64,000 nt of DNA, taken from contig NC_080162.1 of assembly GCF_950295315.1 (NCBI RefSeq), forward strand, positions 75,213,843-75,277,842, written 5' to 3'. Both the position numbers and the translations under genes were made by a program. Below, piece after piece: positions 34,369 to 46,300 of the stretch. The notes beneath the pieces are model-generated. The model ran no database searches, was not told the DNA's origin, and saw only the letters and a program-made list of their open reading frames with translations. This DNA comes from Erinaceus europaeus (Eukaryota > Chordata > Mammalia > Eulipotyphla > Erinaceidae). Each line of letters opens with the position of its first letter. The stretch's first letter is position 1.

Positions 34369-37300
34369 TCCCAGAACACTACTCAGCTCTGGTTTATGTG
34401 GTGTGGGGAGACTGAACTTGAGACCTAGGAGCTTCAGGCAAGAGAGTCTGTTTGCATATCCATTATGCTATTTCTCCCACCCAGCAATTCCAGTTTCTAA
34501 CTGATACTTTCCTCAGAGCTGTCAAGATCAGTTTTAGACATAAATTTAGACAAAAAAAAATTTGGTGGGCCAGGCAGTAGTGGACCAGGTTGAGAGCACA
34601 TACTATCATGTGCAAGAACCCAGGTTCAAGCCCCCACTCCCCACCTGAAGAAGGGAAGCTTCATGAGCAGTGAAGTACATCTGCAGGTGTCTTATCTTTC
34701 TCCCTCATTTCCCCCCTCCGCTCTCAATTTCTCTGTCTTGTCAAATAAAATAGAAAAAAAGTTACAAAATTTTAAAAATCAATTTTGAATTTGGGAAGAT
34801 AGCATAGTGATTATGCAGAAGATATTCATGCCTGAGGCTCTAAGGTCCTTGTTCAATCGCCAGCACCACCATACACCAAAATTGAACAGTGCTCTGGTAA
34901 AAATGAATAAACAAGTAAAATCCAATGATTGGTGTACATATGTATGTTTATGCTGATGGAGCATTGCATATGTGTAAGTTTATATATTTAAACATTTAAA
35001 GTTTTTTTTTTTTGTTTTATTTATTTATTTTGCTTCCAGGGTTATCATTGGGGCTCAGTGCTTGCACTATGAGTCCACTGCTCCTGGCAGCCATCTTTTT
35101 TTTTTTTTAATATTTATTTTATTTATTTATTCCCTTTTGTTGCCCTTGTTTTTTTTTTTAATTGTTGTAGTTATTATTGTTGTTGTCGTTGTTGGATAGG
35201 ACAGAGAGAAATGGAGAGAGGAGGAGAGAAAGATAGACACCTGCAGACCTGCTTCACCGCCTGTGAAGTGACTCCCCTGCAGGTGGGAAGTCGGGGTTCG
35301 AACCGGGATCCTTATGCCGGTCTTTGTGCTTTGCGCCACCTGCGGCAGCCATCTTTTTATTCCGTTGTTCTTGTTGTTGTTGTTGTTGGATAGAACAAAG
35401 AGAAATTGAGAGCTGAGAGGAAGACAGAAAAGAGAGAAATACACCTTCAGACCTACTTAACTGCTTGTGAAGCAACCCCCCTGCAGTTGGGGAGCCAGGG
35501 GCTCAAACCAGGATCCTTACACAGGACCTTGCACTTTATACTATGTGCACTTAACCTGGTGCACCACTACTGGACACTCATTTAAAGGTTTTTAAGGGGT
35601 TGCTTACTTTTGAACTGTGTGATAATTCACCTAGTAGATTTGCCTTACTATGTACTAGGCATTGGTTAGACCACATGGGTCCGCATAGACAACTCTGAGG
35701 GAACTCCATAAATGTAGTGGCTATGTGGTATCTCTCTACCTGTCTCCGTATCCGTATCTCTCTCTCCCCCCTCCCTCTCTCTCTCTCTCTCTCTNNNNNN
35801 NNNNNNNNNNNNNNNNNNNNNNNNNNNNNNNNNNNNNNNNNNNNNNNNNNNNNNNNNNNNNNNNNNNNNNNNNNNNNNNNNNNNNNNNNNNNNNNNNNNN
35901 NNNNNNNNNNNNNNNNNNNNNNNNNNNNNNNNNNNNNNNNNNNNNNNNNNNNNNNNNNNNNNNNNNNNNNNNNNNNNNNNNNNNNNNNNNNNNNCCTACA
36001 CCAGGAATCCACTGCTCCCAGAGGCTATTTTTCCCCTTTTGTTGCCCTTGTTGTTTTATCATTGTTGTGGTTATGATTATTGTTATTGATGTCATTGTTG
36101 TTGAATAGGACAGAGAGAAAGCAAGAGAGGAAGAAAGAAAGATAGACACCTGCATATCTGCTTCACTGCTGTGAAGCGACCCCCCTGCAGGTGGGGAGCC
36201 AGGGGCTCAAACCTGGATCTTTATACTGGCACTTTCACTTTGCGCCATGTGCACTTCACCCACTGCCCTACCACAGACCCCCCAGTACTTTTTTTTTTTT
36301 AAGATAGAGATAGAGAGGCAGGGGACTGGGTGGTGGCACACCTGGTTGAAAATAAGAACCCAGGTTCTTTTTTTTTTTTTTTAATTTATTTCTTTATTGG
36401 GGAATTAACGTTTTACATTCAATAGTAAATACAATAGTTTGAACATGCATAATATTCCCCAGTTTCCCATTTAACAGTACAACCCCCACTATGTCATTTA
36501 TCATCCTTCATGGACCTGTATTCTCCCCACCCACCCACCCCACAGTCTTTTACTTCGGAGAGATATGCCAATTACATTTCAGGTTCTACTTGTGTTTTCT
36601 TTTCTGGTCTTGTTTTTCAACTTCGGCCTGAGAGTGAGATCATCCCATATTCATCCTTCTGTTTCTGACTTATTTCACTCAACATGATTTTTTCAAGGTC
36701 CATCCAAGATCGGCTGAAAATGGTGAAGTCACCATTTTTTATAGCTGAGTCGTATTCCATTGTGTATATATACCACAACTTGCTCAGCCACTCATGTGTT
36801 GTTGGACACCTGGGTTGCTTCCAGGTTTTGGCTATTACAAATTGTGCTGCCAAGAACATATGTGTACACAGATCTTTTTGGATGGGTGTGTTGGGTTCCT
36901 TAGGATCTGTCCCCAGGAGAGGAATTGCAGGGTCATAGGGTAGGTCCATTTCTAGCCTTCTGAGAGTTCTCCAGACTGTTCTCCACATAGGTTGGACCAA
37001 TTGACATTCCCACCAGCAGTGTAGGAGGGTTCCTTTGACCCCACACCCTCTCCAGCATTTGCTGCTATTACCTTTTCTGATGTATGACATTCTCACAGGA
37101 GTGAAGTGATTTCTCATTCTTGTCTTTATTAGCATTTCTCTGACAATCAGAGACTTGGAGCATTTTTTCATGTGTTTCTCAGCCTTTTGGATCTCTTCTG
37201 TGGTGAATATTCTGTCCAAGTCCTCCCCCCATTTTTGGATAGGGTTATTTGTTGTCTTGTTATTGAGTCTGGCAAGCTCTTTATATATGTTGGTTATTAA

Positions 37301-40300
37301 ACTCTTATCTGATGTATGGCATGTAAAGATCTTCTCCCATTCTGTGAGGGGTCTCTTGGTTTGGCTAGTGGTTTCTTTGCTGTGCAGAAGTTTTTTAATT
37401 TGATGTAGGCCCATAGGTTTATACTTGCCTAAGTCTTCTTTGTTATTGGATTCGTTTCATTGAAAATGTCTTTAAAAAGTATGCAGAAAAGAGTTCTGCC
37501 AATATTTTCCTCTAAGTATCTGATAGCTTCTGGTCTAACATCCAAGTCCTTGATCCACTTGGAATTTACTTTTGTATTTGGTGAAATACAGTGATTCAGT
37601 TTTATTTTTCTGCATGTTTCAACCCATTGTTTCCAACACCATTTGTTGAAGAGACTCTGCTTTCCCCATGTAATAGTCTGGGCACCTTTGTCAAAGATTA
37701 GATGTCCATAGGTGTGGGGCCTCATTTCTGGGCTCTCAATTCTATTCCACTGGTCAGTGTGTCTATTCATGTTCCAGTACCAAGAAGTTTTGATGACAAT
37801 GGCCCTATAATACAGTTTGAAATCTGGGAATGTGATGCCTCCGGTTCTGTTTTTTTTTTTTCTTCCTCAAGATTGTTTTGGCAATTCTAGGTCTTTTCTG
37901 GTTCCAGATAAACATTTGTAGCAGTTTTTCTATTCTCCTAAAAAATGTGCTTGGGATCTTGATGGGGATAGCATTAAATTTGTAGATGGCTCTAGGTCGT
38001 ATATTCATTTTGATGATGTTAATTATTCCAACCCATGCACATGGAATATCTTTCCACTTCTTTGTGTCTTTTTCAATTTCCTTGAGTAGTGACTCATAAT
38101 TTTCAGTATACAACTAGTCTTTCACTTCTTTGATTAGGTTTACTCCTAGATATTTTATTGTTTTTGTTGCTATAGTAAAAGGAATTGATTTCTGGATTTC
38201 AATTTCTTCTAACTTAGTGTTTGCATAGAGGAATGCCACTGACTTTTGAATGTTAATTTTGTAGCCTGACACCTTACTGTATTGCCTGATGATTTCCAAA
38301 AGCTTCTTGCTGGAGTCCTTAGGTTTTTCCGTGTATACTATCATGTCATCTGCAAATAGGGAGAGTTTGACTTCTTCTCTTCCAATCTGTATGCCTTTAA
38401 TTCCTTGCTCCTGCCTGATTGCTATGGCAAGAACTTCCAACACTATGTTGAATAGTAATGGTGATAGTGGGCAGCCCTGTCTAGTACCTGATCTGAGTGG
38501 AAATGCTTCTAGTTTTTCACCATTGAGTATGATGTTGGCTGTAGGTTTGCTATATATAGATTCCACTATCTTGAGGAATTTTCCATCTATTCCCATTTTT
38601 TGTAGTGTTTTGATCATAAAGGGATGTTGTATTTTGTCAAAGGCTTTCTCTGCATCTATTGATATGACCATGTGGTTTTTGGCCTTGCTTTTGTTGATGT
38701 GGTGGATCACATTGACTGATTTACGTATATTAAACCAACCTTGCATGCCTGGGATAAACCCCACTTGGTCATGATGAACAATCTTTTTAATATACTGCTG
38801 TATCCGGTTGGCTAGAATTTTGTTCAGTATTTTAGCATCTATGTTCATCAGAGATATTGGTCTGTAGTTTTCTTTTTTGGTTGTGTCCCTGTCTGCTTTG
38901 GTATCAGAGAGATGTTGGCTTCATAGAAGCTGGCAGGGAGTATTCCAGTGTCTTCAATCTTCTGGAAGACTTTTAAAAATAGAGGTATTAGTTCCTCTTT
39001 GATGGTTTGTAGAATTCATTTGTAAAACCATCTTGTCCAGGACTTTTATTTTTGGGAAGATTTTTGATAACTGTTTCAATTTCATTAGCTGTGATGGGCC
39101 TATTCCTGTTATCCACTTCCTCTTTACTTAGTTTTGGAAGTTGGTAGGTATCTAGGAAATCGTCCATTTCGTTCAGGTTCTCTAGCTTGGTGGCATATAG
39201 TTGTTCATAGAAGCCTCGCATGATATGTTGAATTTCTGTGGTGTCTGTTGTGATATCTCCTCTTTCATTTACTATCCGATTTATTTGGGTCTTCTCCCTT
39301 TTTTGTTTTGTGAGTCTGGCTAAAGGTTTGTCGATTTTGTTCACTCTTTCAAAGAACCAACATTTACTTTCATTGATCTTATTCTCAGTGTTATTTATTT
39401 CTGCCCTACCTTTAGTGATTTCTGTCCTTCTGGTTGCTTTAGGATTCCTTTGTTGTTCTTCTTCTAGGTCTTTAAGATGTGCAATCAGGCTGTTTATTTG
39501 TGCTTTTTCTTGTTTCCTAATGTGTGCTTGTATAGCTATGAACTTCCCTCTTAGTACTGCTTTAGCTGTGTCCCAAATATTTTGATAGCTTGTGTCTTCA
39601 TTTTCATTGAAGTCTCAAAACATTTTGATTTCTTCCTTGATTTCCTCTTTGACCCAGAAGTTGTTAAGAAGTGTACTGTTGAGCTTCCACATTTTGGGAC
39701 TGTTACTAATCTTTTGTTGATTGTTAAGTGTTAGTTTAATTCCACTGTGGTCTGAGAAGATGCTTGGGATAATTTTAATGCTCTTGAATTTGCTGATGCT
39801 GTCTTTATGGCCTAACATATGGTCTATCCTTGAGAATGACCCATGTGGATTTGAGTAAAATCTGTATTCCAGTTTTTTGGGATGAATCACTCTGAAAATG
39901 TCCAATAGTTCTAGTTTATCTATCTCTTCATTTAGCTCCCTTATGTCTTTATTGATTTTCTGCCTGGATGATCTGTCAAGTTGAGAGAGTGGGGTGTTGA
40001 AGTCCCCTACTATGATTGTGTTGCTGTTAATATATTGTTGTAGCTCTTTCAGTAGAAGTTTGATGTATTTAGATGGCTTCTCATTGGGTGCATAGATGTT
40101 AATAATTGTTAAGTCCTCTTGATTGACTGATCCTCTGAGCATTAAGTAGTGTCCATTTCTATCTTTTTTAATCTTATCTATTTTAAAGTCTATCGTGTCA
40201 GATATGAGAATAGCTGTTGCTGCCCTTTTCTGTGGGCCATTGGCTTGTATGATAGTTTTTCCATCCTTTCACTTTAAGTCTGTGTTTGTCTTGTTGAGTT

Positions 40301-43300
40301 AGGTGGGTTTCCTCTAGACAGCATATTGTTGGGTTGTGTTTTCTGATCCATCTTCCTACTCTGTGTCTTTTAATTGGTGAATTCAGGCCATTGACATTTA
40401 TTGATATCAAAGATTGAAGATATTTTAACGCCATTCTTGTAGAGTTTTAGACTGTTTTGATATATGGCCTATTTGTGGTGGTCTGATTGTTTATAGGAGA
40501 CCTTTCAGAACTTCTTTCAGGGCAGGCTTGGTGATAGTTGATTCCTTCAACTACTGCTTGTCTGAGAAGGTTTTGATGCCTCCATCTAGTCTGAATGACA
40601 GTCTAGCAGGATATAGTAATCTTGGTTGAAAGCCTTTCTCATTGAGCACTCAATAGATATCTTGCCATTCTCTTCTGGCCTGTAGTGTTTGTTTGGAGAA
40701 GTCTGCTGCTAATCTTATGGGTTTTCCTTTGTAGGTGACTCTTTGTTTTTCTCTTGCAGCCTTGAGCATCCTTTCTTTATCCTTATTCCTTTCCATTCTA
40801 GATATGATGTGTCTTGGTGTCTTTAGGTCTGGGTTAATTCTGTTTGGGACCCTCTGGGCTTCTTGAATCTTTATGTCTTTGATGTTGTCTAGACTAGAGA
40901 ACTTTTCAGCTATTATGGCCTGGAGAATGCTTTCTTCCTCTCCTTCTCTTTCTTCCTCTGATATGCCAATAATGCGTATATTGTTTCTTTTGAAGTCATC
41001 CCATAGGACTCTGTTGTTGTTTTCAGCATCTATTAATCTCTTTTTGAGATCTCTTACTTCTTTTTTAGTTGTCTCTAATTCATCCTCAATCTTGCTAATT
41101 CTGTCTTCAGCCTCATAGGTTCTATTCTCTCTGCCCTTTACTGTTTTCTGGAGTTCATTTATTTTGTTGCCCTGTTCTGATACTGTTTTAGATTGTTCAA
41201 CTAGTTGCGTTCTTAACTCAGCGATTTCAGCTTTCAGCTCTCTAATAACCATGAGATAATTAGTATTTTCTTCCATAGTCTCATTTGTTGTTCCTGTATT
41301 TCTGATTACAATTTTTTCAAATTCTTTACTCACTCCTGTTATTATTTCCTTAGCTAATGTTTGGATGTTGAACTCGTTATTTTGTGCTTCATCCTCTGGA
41401 GGACTTTTAGCTGGACTCTTGTCCTGGTTCAATTCTCCAATATTTCTTCTTCTTGTTTTAACCATTTTATATATTATGTTATGAGTTCCCTTTATCAGTA
41501 CTTTTCAAATTACTATCACTATTGCCTGGATTGACTTGTGTCTAAGTAAGTTAATTAAAGGGTTCACAGTGGTGGAAGTTAACAGTTTTTTCAATAGTAT
41601 TTTAATCCCTGAGTTGGAGCTCAGTTTTTTAAAAGCCTCTTTTTTTTTCTTCCCTGTAAGCTATGGGAGCCTGAGGGCTTTTAAACTATCAATAGGCTTC
41701 AGCTTAATCACTGACTCCTGACCAAGAGATAAAGTAGGGTGGGGCAGAGATAATCCAGTGCTTATGCAAAGAGACTTTCACAGCGCCTCAGCTATGCCAC
41801 CGAGGTATAGGTCTTCTCCTGAGTTTCCTGGTTAGATCTCTGTCCCCTGGTGTCCCTCCCTGTTGCTGCTCCAAATTCTGTGGGCAGTAGCAATGGAGAC
41901 TCAGATTTGCACTTGGTGAGACTCTGGGGAGTCCTCTCCTCCCTTCAGCTGTCCCCTTGTTGGTGGAGTAGACTGGAGGTGGTGTCTCAACTGATAAACT
42001 GCTGGACTGTTAGCAGTCACTTAATCTCTCCTCTCTGTCACCAGCCACACGTGTTTGTACTCACCGGTGATTTAGTGGCTTCCTGTGGTCATTCTAGTCC
42101 TGCCTTGTTTTGGTCCTGGGTGGTCTCCTTTGGTATTCCTAGTTGATCCAGGAGAGGAGAGATGGGGAGGGGAGGGGAGGGGAGAGGAGGGGAGGGGAGG
42201 GGAGAAGAGGAGAGGAGAGGAGAGGAGAGGAGAGGAGAGGAGAGGAGAGGAGAGGAGAGAAAGCGGTCTGCTGCTGCTCATAGTTCCGCCTCCCCAGGTT
42301 CTTTTTTCATTATTATTGATTTTCCGTTTTGGTTGCCCTTTTTTTGTTGTTGTTGTTATAGTTATTATTGTTGTTATTGATGTTGTCATTGTTGGATAGG
42401 ACAGAGAGAAATGGAGAGAGCAGGGAAGACAGAGGAGAGAAAGATAGACATCTGCAGACCTGCTTCACCGCCTGTGAAACGACTTCCCTACAGGTGGGGC
42501 GCTGGGGCTCGAACCGGGATCCTTCCGCCAGTTCTTGAGCTTTGCGCCACTGCGCTTAACTCGCTGCGCTGCTGCTAACTCCTGAAAACCCAGGTTCTAA
42601 CCCTCGATTCCCACCTGCAGGGGGAAAGCTTTGCTCGTGGTGAAGCAATGTTACAGGTGTCTCTCTGCCTCTCTCCCTCTCTACCTCCCCCTTGCCTCTC
42701 AATTTCTAACTGTCTCTATCCAATAAACAAATAAAGATAATAATTCTAAAGAGAGAGAGAGAGGCAGAGAAGGAGAAAGAGTGAAAGAGACCACAGCACT
42801 GAAACTTCCTTCACTGCAGTGGTACCAAGCTTGAATCTGGGTCTTGAAGCAGGATGTTATCCAAGTGAGCTATTATGTTGTCAGAAAAGTTGAGATATAT
42901 TTTCCTGTGTTTTTCTATGCTTTTCCAGCAAACCAATATTTTGCCAGCCCAGCTCTGTACTTCTTTCTCATGGCTTATCATAGTAGTCAGGGATCAACTC
43001 ATGGTCAGTTGTCAGAGCTAAAAGGTTTGACCAGGCTGCATGTCTAAGAAGGTTCACTCATGCTTTGCAGCATATACATCTCTGTCAACTCTGGTGAAGC
43101 AATCTGATAAGAAGTCTGTGAATGTTTTATATTAGTGAACTTGAAAGTGTATTTTTTTCATTTTTTTATTTCTTTATTTGGGGATTACTGTTTACAGTAG
43201 ACAGTAAATACAATAATTTGTACATGTATAACATTTCTCAGTTTCCCACATAACAGTACAACCCCCACTAGGTCCTCTGCCATAATATTCCAGGGCCTGA

Positions 43301-46300
43301 ACTCTTCCCCACCCACCCACCCAAGGTCTTTTACTTTTACTTTGGTGCAATATACTGAATACAGTCCAAGATAGTGTATTTTAAGCATTTTTCTGATAGT
43401 GGACACTTGCTTCTGGCTTATTCTCCCTGGCTGAAGCCTTTTTGAGAGGACATAAACAGTTGAGATGTCACCGACAGACTGAGAATGGCAGCATGAGAAG
43501 GAGTCAACCTGCAAAGAACTAAAGGGAGGGGGCTGGGCGGTAGCACCGCGAGTTAAGGGCATGGCACAATGCGCAGTGACCAGCGAAAGGTTCCCAGTTC
43601 AAGCCCCTGGCTCCCCACCTGCAGGGGCTTCACTTTACAAGCAGTGAAGCAGGTCTGCAGATGTCTATCTTTCTTACCCCCATCTTCCCTTCCTCTCATG
43701 ATTTCTGTCTGCCCTATCCAACAACAACGACAGCAATAACAATGATGATAAACAAGAGCAACAAAAGGGAAAAATAGCCTCCAGGAGCAGTGAGTTTGTA
43801 GCGCAAGCACCGAGCCCCAGCAATAACCCTGGAGGGAAAAAAAAAAGTGTGTGTGGCGGGGAAGGATTCGGGTGGTAGCGCAGTGGGTTAAACACATGTA
43901 GCACAAAGCTCAAGGACCAACGGATTGATTCAGGTTCGAGCCCCCAGCTCCCCACCTGCATAGGAGTTGCTTCACAAAAAGTGAAGCAGGTCTTCAGGTG
44001 TCTGTCTTTCTCTCCCCCTCTCTGTCTTCCCCTCCTCTCTCCATTTATCTCTGTCCTATCCAACAATGACAACATCAATAACTACAGCAACAATAAAACA
44101 ACAAGGGCAACAAAAGAGAATAAATATTTAAAAACAAAAAAGAACTAGATGGAAAGGTAGTTCTTTGTGGCAAGGATCCTGAGAGCAAGATTGCCTTGTG
44201 CATATTGCAGTGTGCTCTGCACTGGTGTTCACTAGCTGGTCCTATAGAGATGCGCACTGGGCACATAAATGCACACTGTAGTGGGGATCTCAGTAAAGTT
44301 TCGGGGGCTGGGGAGACAGCATAATGGTTATGCAAAACTCTCATGCCTGAAGTTCTGAGGTCCCAGGTTCAATCTCCAGCAGCACCATAAGCCAGAGCTG
44401 AGCAGTACTCTGGTCTTTTACTGTGTCTCTGTATTTCTCTCATTAAAATAAAATTAAAAAATGATAATACTGTTTTAAAAAATAAAGTCTGGTGCTGTAG
44501 ATCCCCAGAGGGTCACTGCTCTGAAAAGAAGAAGAAAACACATTCTTCAACTGGACAGTGCCCAGCCCAAGGGCCTGACCTAGAGTGAGTGAGCATCAAG
44601 GGGCAGACAGAGCTGATCAAGCTTCCTTTCCATACTAGATCTTGATTCCACCATTATTCTTCCTTCATTCCTTCTTTCTTTCTTTCTTCCTTCCTTCCTG
44701 TCTTTCTGCCTTTCTCTCTTTCTTTATGATGTGTTTATTTATTAATGAGAGGGGCGGGGAGTGAGAGTGAGAGAGAACCAGAACCTTACCCTGGCACATG
44801 GGATGCAGGGGCTCAAACTTGGGAATTCATGTCTGAGAATCCAGAATCCTATCCACTGCACTACCTCCCAGTCTGCAACCCCATTATCTTTTTTTTCCCC
44901 AGCATGTGTACCAATACTGTGAATTCATGGCTCCCAGCAGACATTTTTTTTCTTTCTATTTTATTTGATAGTACAGAGAGAAAGTGAGAGGACAGAGAAA
45001 GAGAGAGAGAAAGACATCTATAGACCTGCTTAGCTATTCATGAAGCCTCCCCCCTACAGAATGTGTGTGCTTAACCAGATGTGCCACCACCGGGCCCCTC
45101 TGTCTCTCTTTTACTGAAAAAAAAAAAATCAGCTTGTAGCAACCCTGGCACTAACACAAAAATAAAGTATCATCCAAAGGAAGCTTGACTAAGGCCCTGT
45201 CCCCTTCATAGATATTCAGTTAATATTCACTTCTTTGTCCTCTAACATCTGACAGTCTGACTTGATCTTTCTGGTGAGATCTCTGAATCCTCCTCATTTA
45301 TTAATTTAATAAATAAATTTATTAAAAATATTTATTGTATCTATTCTGTGTTGAGACCTATTCTAGGTACTGGGTGCGCAAAACACACACACATGATAGA
45401 CTCACACATGATAGACTCAGCTGAACTTCCACTCCTGCTGCTAAAGTAGAATTTACTTGGTGCTCAGGGACCTTACACATAAGTGATTTCACTGTTCCTG
45501 GAACACCCCTCCCCCATTCTTTTTAATTTCAGATGGGGGTGGGGTACAGATGGAGGAAGAAAGAGGCAACCAGAGAAAGAGGGAGTCACTACAACTCTGT
45601 TCTGCCATGGATGGAACTTCCCCTGGTTCTGTGGTGCTCTCATGTGGTTAGGGGGCTTCACATATGGTAACACATGTGCCCCATTGGGTAAGCTTTCTCC
45701 TATATTCTAAAATAGAATTTTGGAAGTCAGGCTGTATGTAGCGCAGTGGGTTAAGCGCAGGTGGCAAAAAGCACAAGGACCAGCTTAAGGATCCCTGTTC
45801 GAGCCCTCAGCTCCCCACCTGCAGGGGAGTCACTTCACTAGCGGTGAAGCAGGTCTGCAGGTGTCTATCTCTCTCTCCCCCTCTCTGTCTTCCCCGCCTC
45901 TCTCCATTTCTGTCCTATCCAACAACAACGACATCAGTAACAACAACAATAATAACTACAATAAAAAACAAGGGCAACAAAAGAGAATAAATAAATACTT
46001 TAAAAAAAAATAATTTTACGGGGCTGAGTGGTAGCACACCTGGCTGAGCACACATGTTATAGTGTACAAGGATGCAGGTTCGAGCCCCCGGTCCCCACCT
46101 GCAGGGACACAAGTGGTGAAGCAGCACTGCAGTTGTCTCTCTGTCTCTCACCTTCTCTATCATCCCCTTCCCTCTCAATTTCTGGCTGTCTCTATCCAAA
46201 AAGTAAACAAAGATAATAAATAAAGTAAAATGGAATTTTACTTTATTTTTGCCACCAGCATTATCACTGGGGCTCAGTGGCTACATGACTTCACTGTTCC

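Larger units (their letters stand above)
36357..42598 (-). mobile_element. near full-length L1 retrotransposon, antisense to POFUT1
   Basis: L1 proper is 36369-42292 (5.9 kb), reverse: poly-T and 3'UTR at the left, 5'UTR at the right. The 12-base word AACCCAGGTTCT flanks it at 36357-36368 and 42587-42598. The word is followed by AA in the original SINE, so the cut site is TTCT/AA, a variant of the L1 endonuclease target TTTT/AA. ORF1 (41465-40650) and ORF2 (40434-36617) both carry stops or frameshifts, so this copy cannot encode intact proteins. A later SINE lies at its 5' end. Confidence 0.93.
36322..42757 (+). repeat. type B SINE split by the L1
   Basis: The front part (36322-36368: GGGACTGGGTGGTGGCACAC to CCAGGTTCT) and the back part (42599-42745: AACCCTCGATTCCCACCTGC to CAATAAACAAATAAAG) form one forward type B SINE cut inside its B box. 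Confidence 0.88.
36302..42885 (-). repeat. outer type F element holding the whole nested stack
   Basis: A type F copy begins AGATAGAGATAGAGAGGCAG at 36302-36321 and continues at 42758 (AGAGAGGCAGAGAAGGAG, then GACCACAGCACTGAAACTTC) to about 42885. AGAGAGGCAG at 36312-36321 and 42758-42767 is the likely duplication left by the type B SINE inside it, though the word is low in complexity. Confidence 0.65.

Noticed and set aside
34180..34372. Ser/Phe/Leu-rich and Lys/Glu/Arg-rich ORFs
   Set aside because: Translations of the TTTC microsatellite.
36684..41118. Plus-strand ORFs of 80-160 aa opposite the L1 ORFs
   Set aside because: They are antisense shadows of L1 ORF1 and ORF2, with no independent homology or start context.
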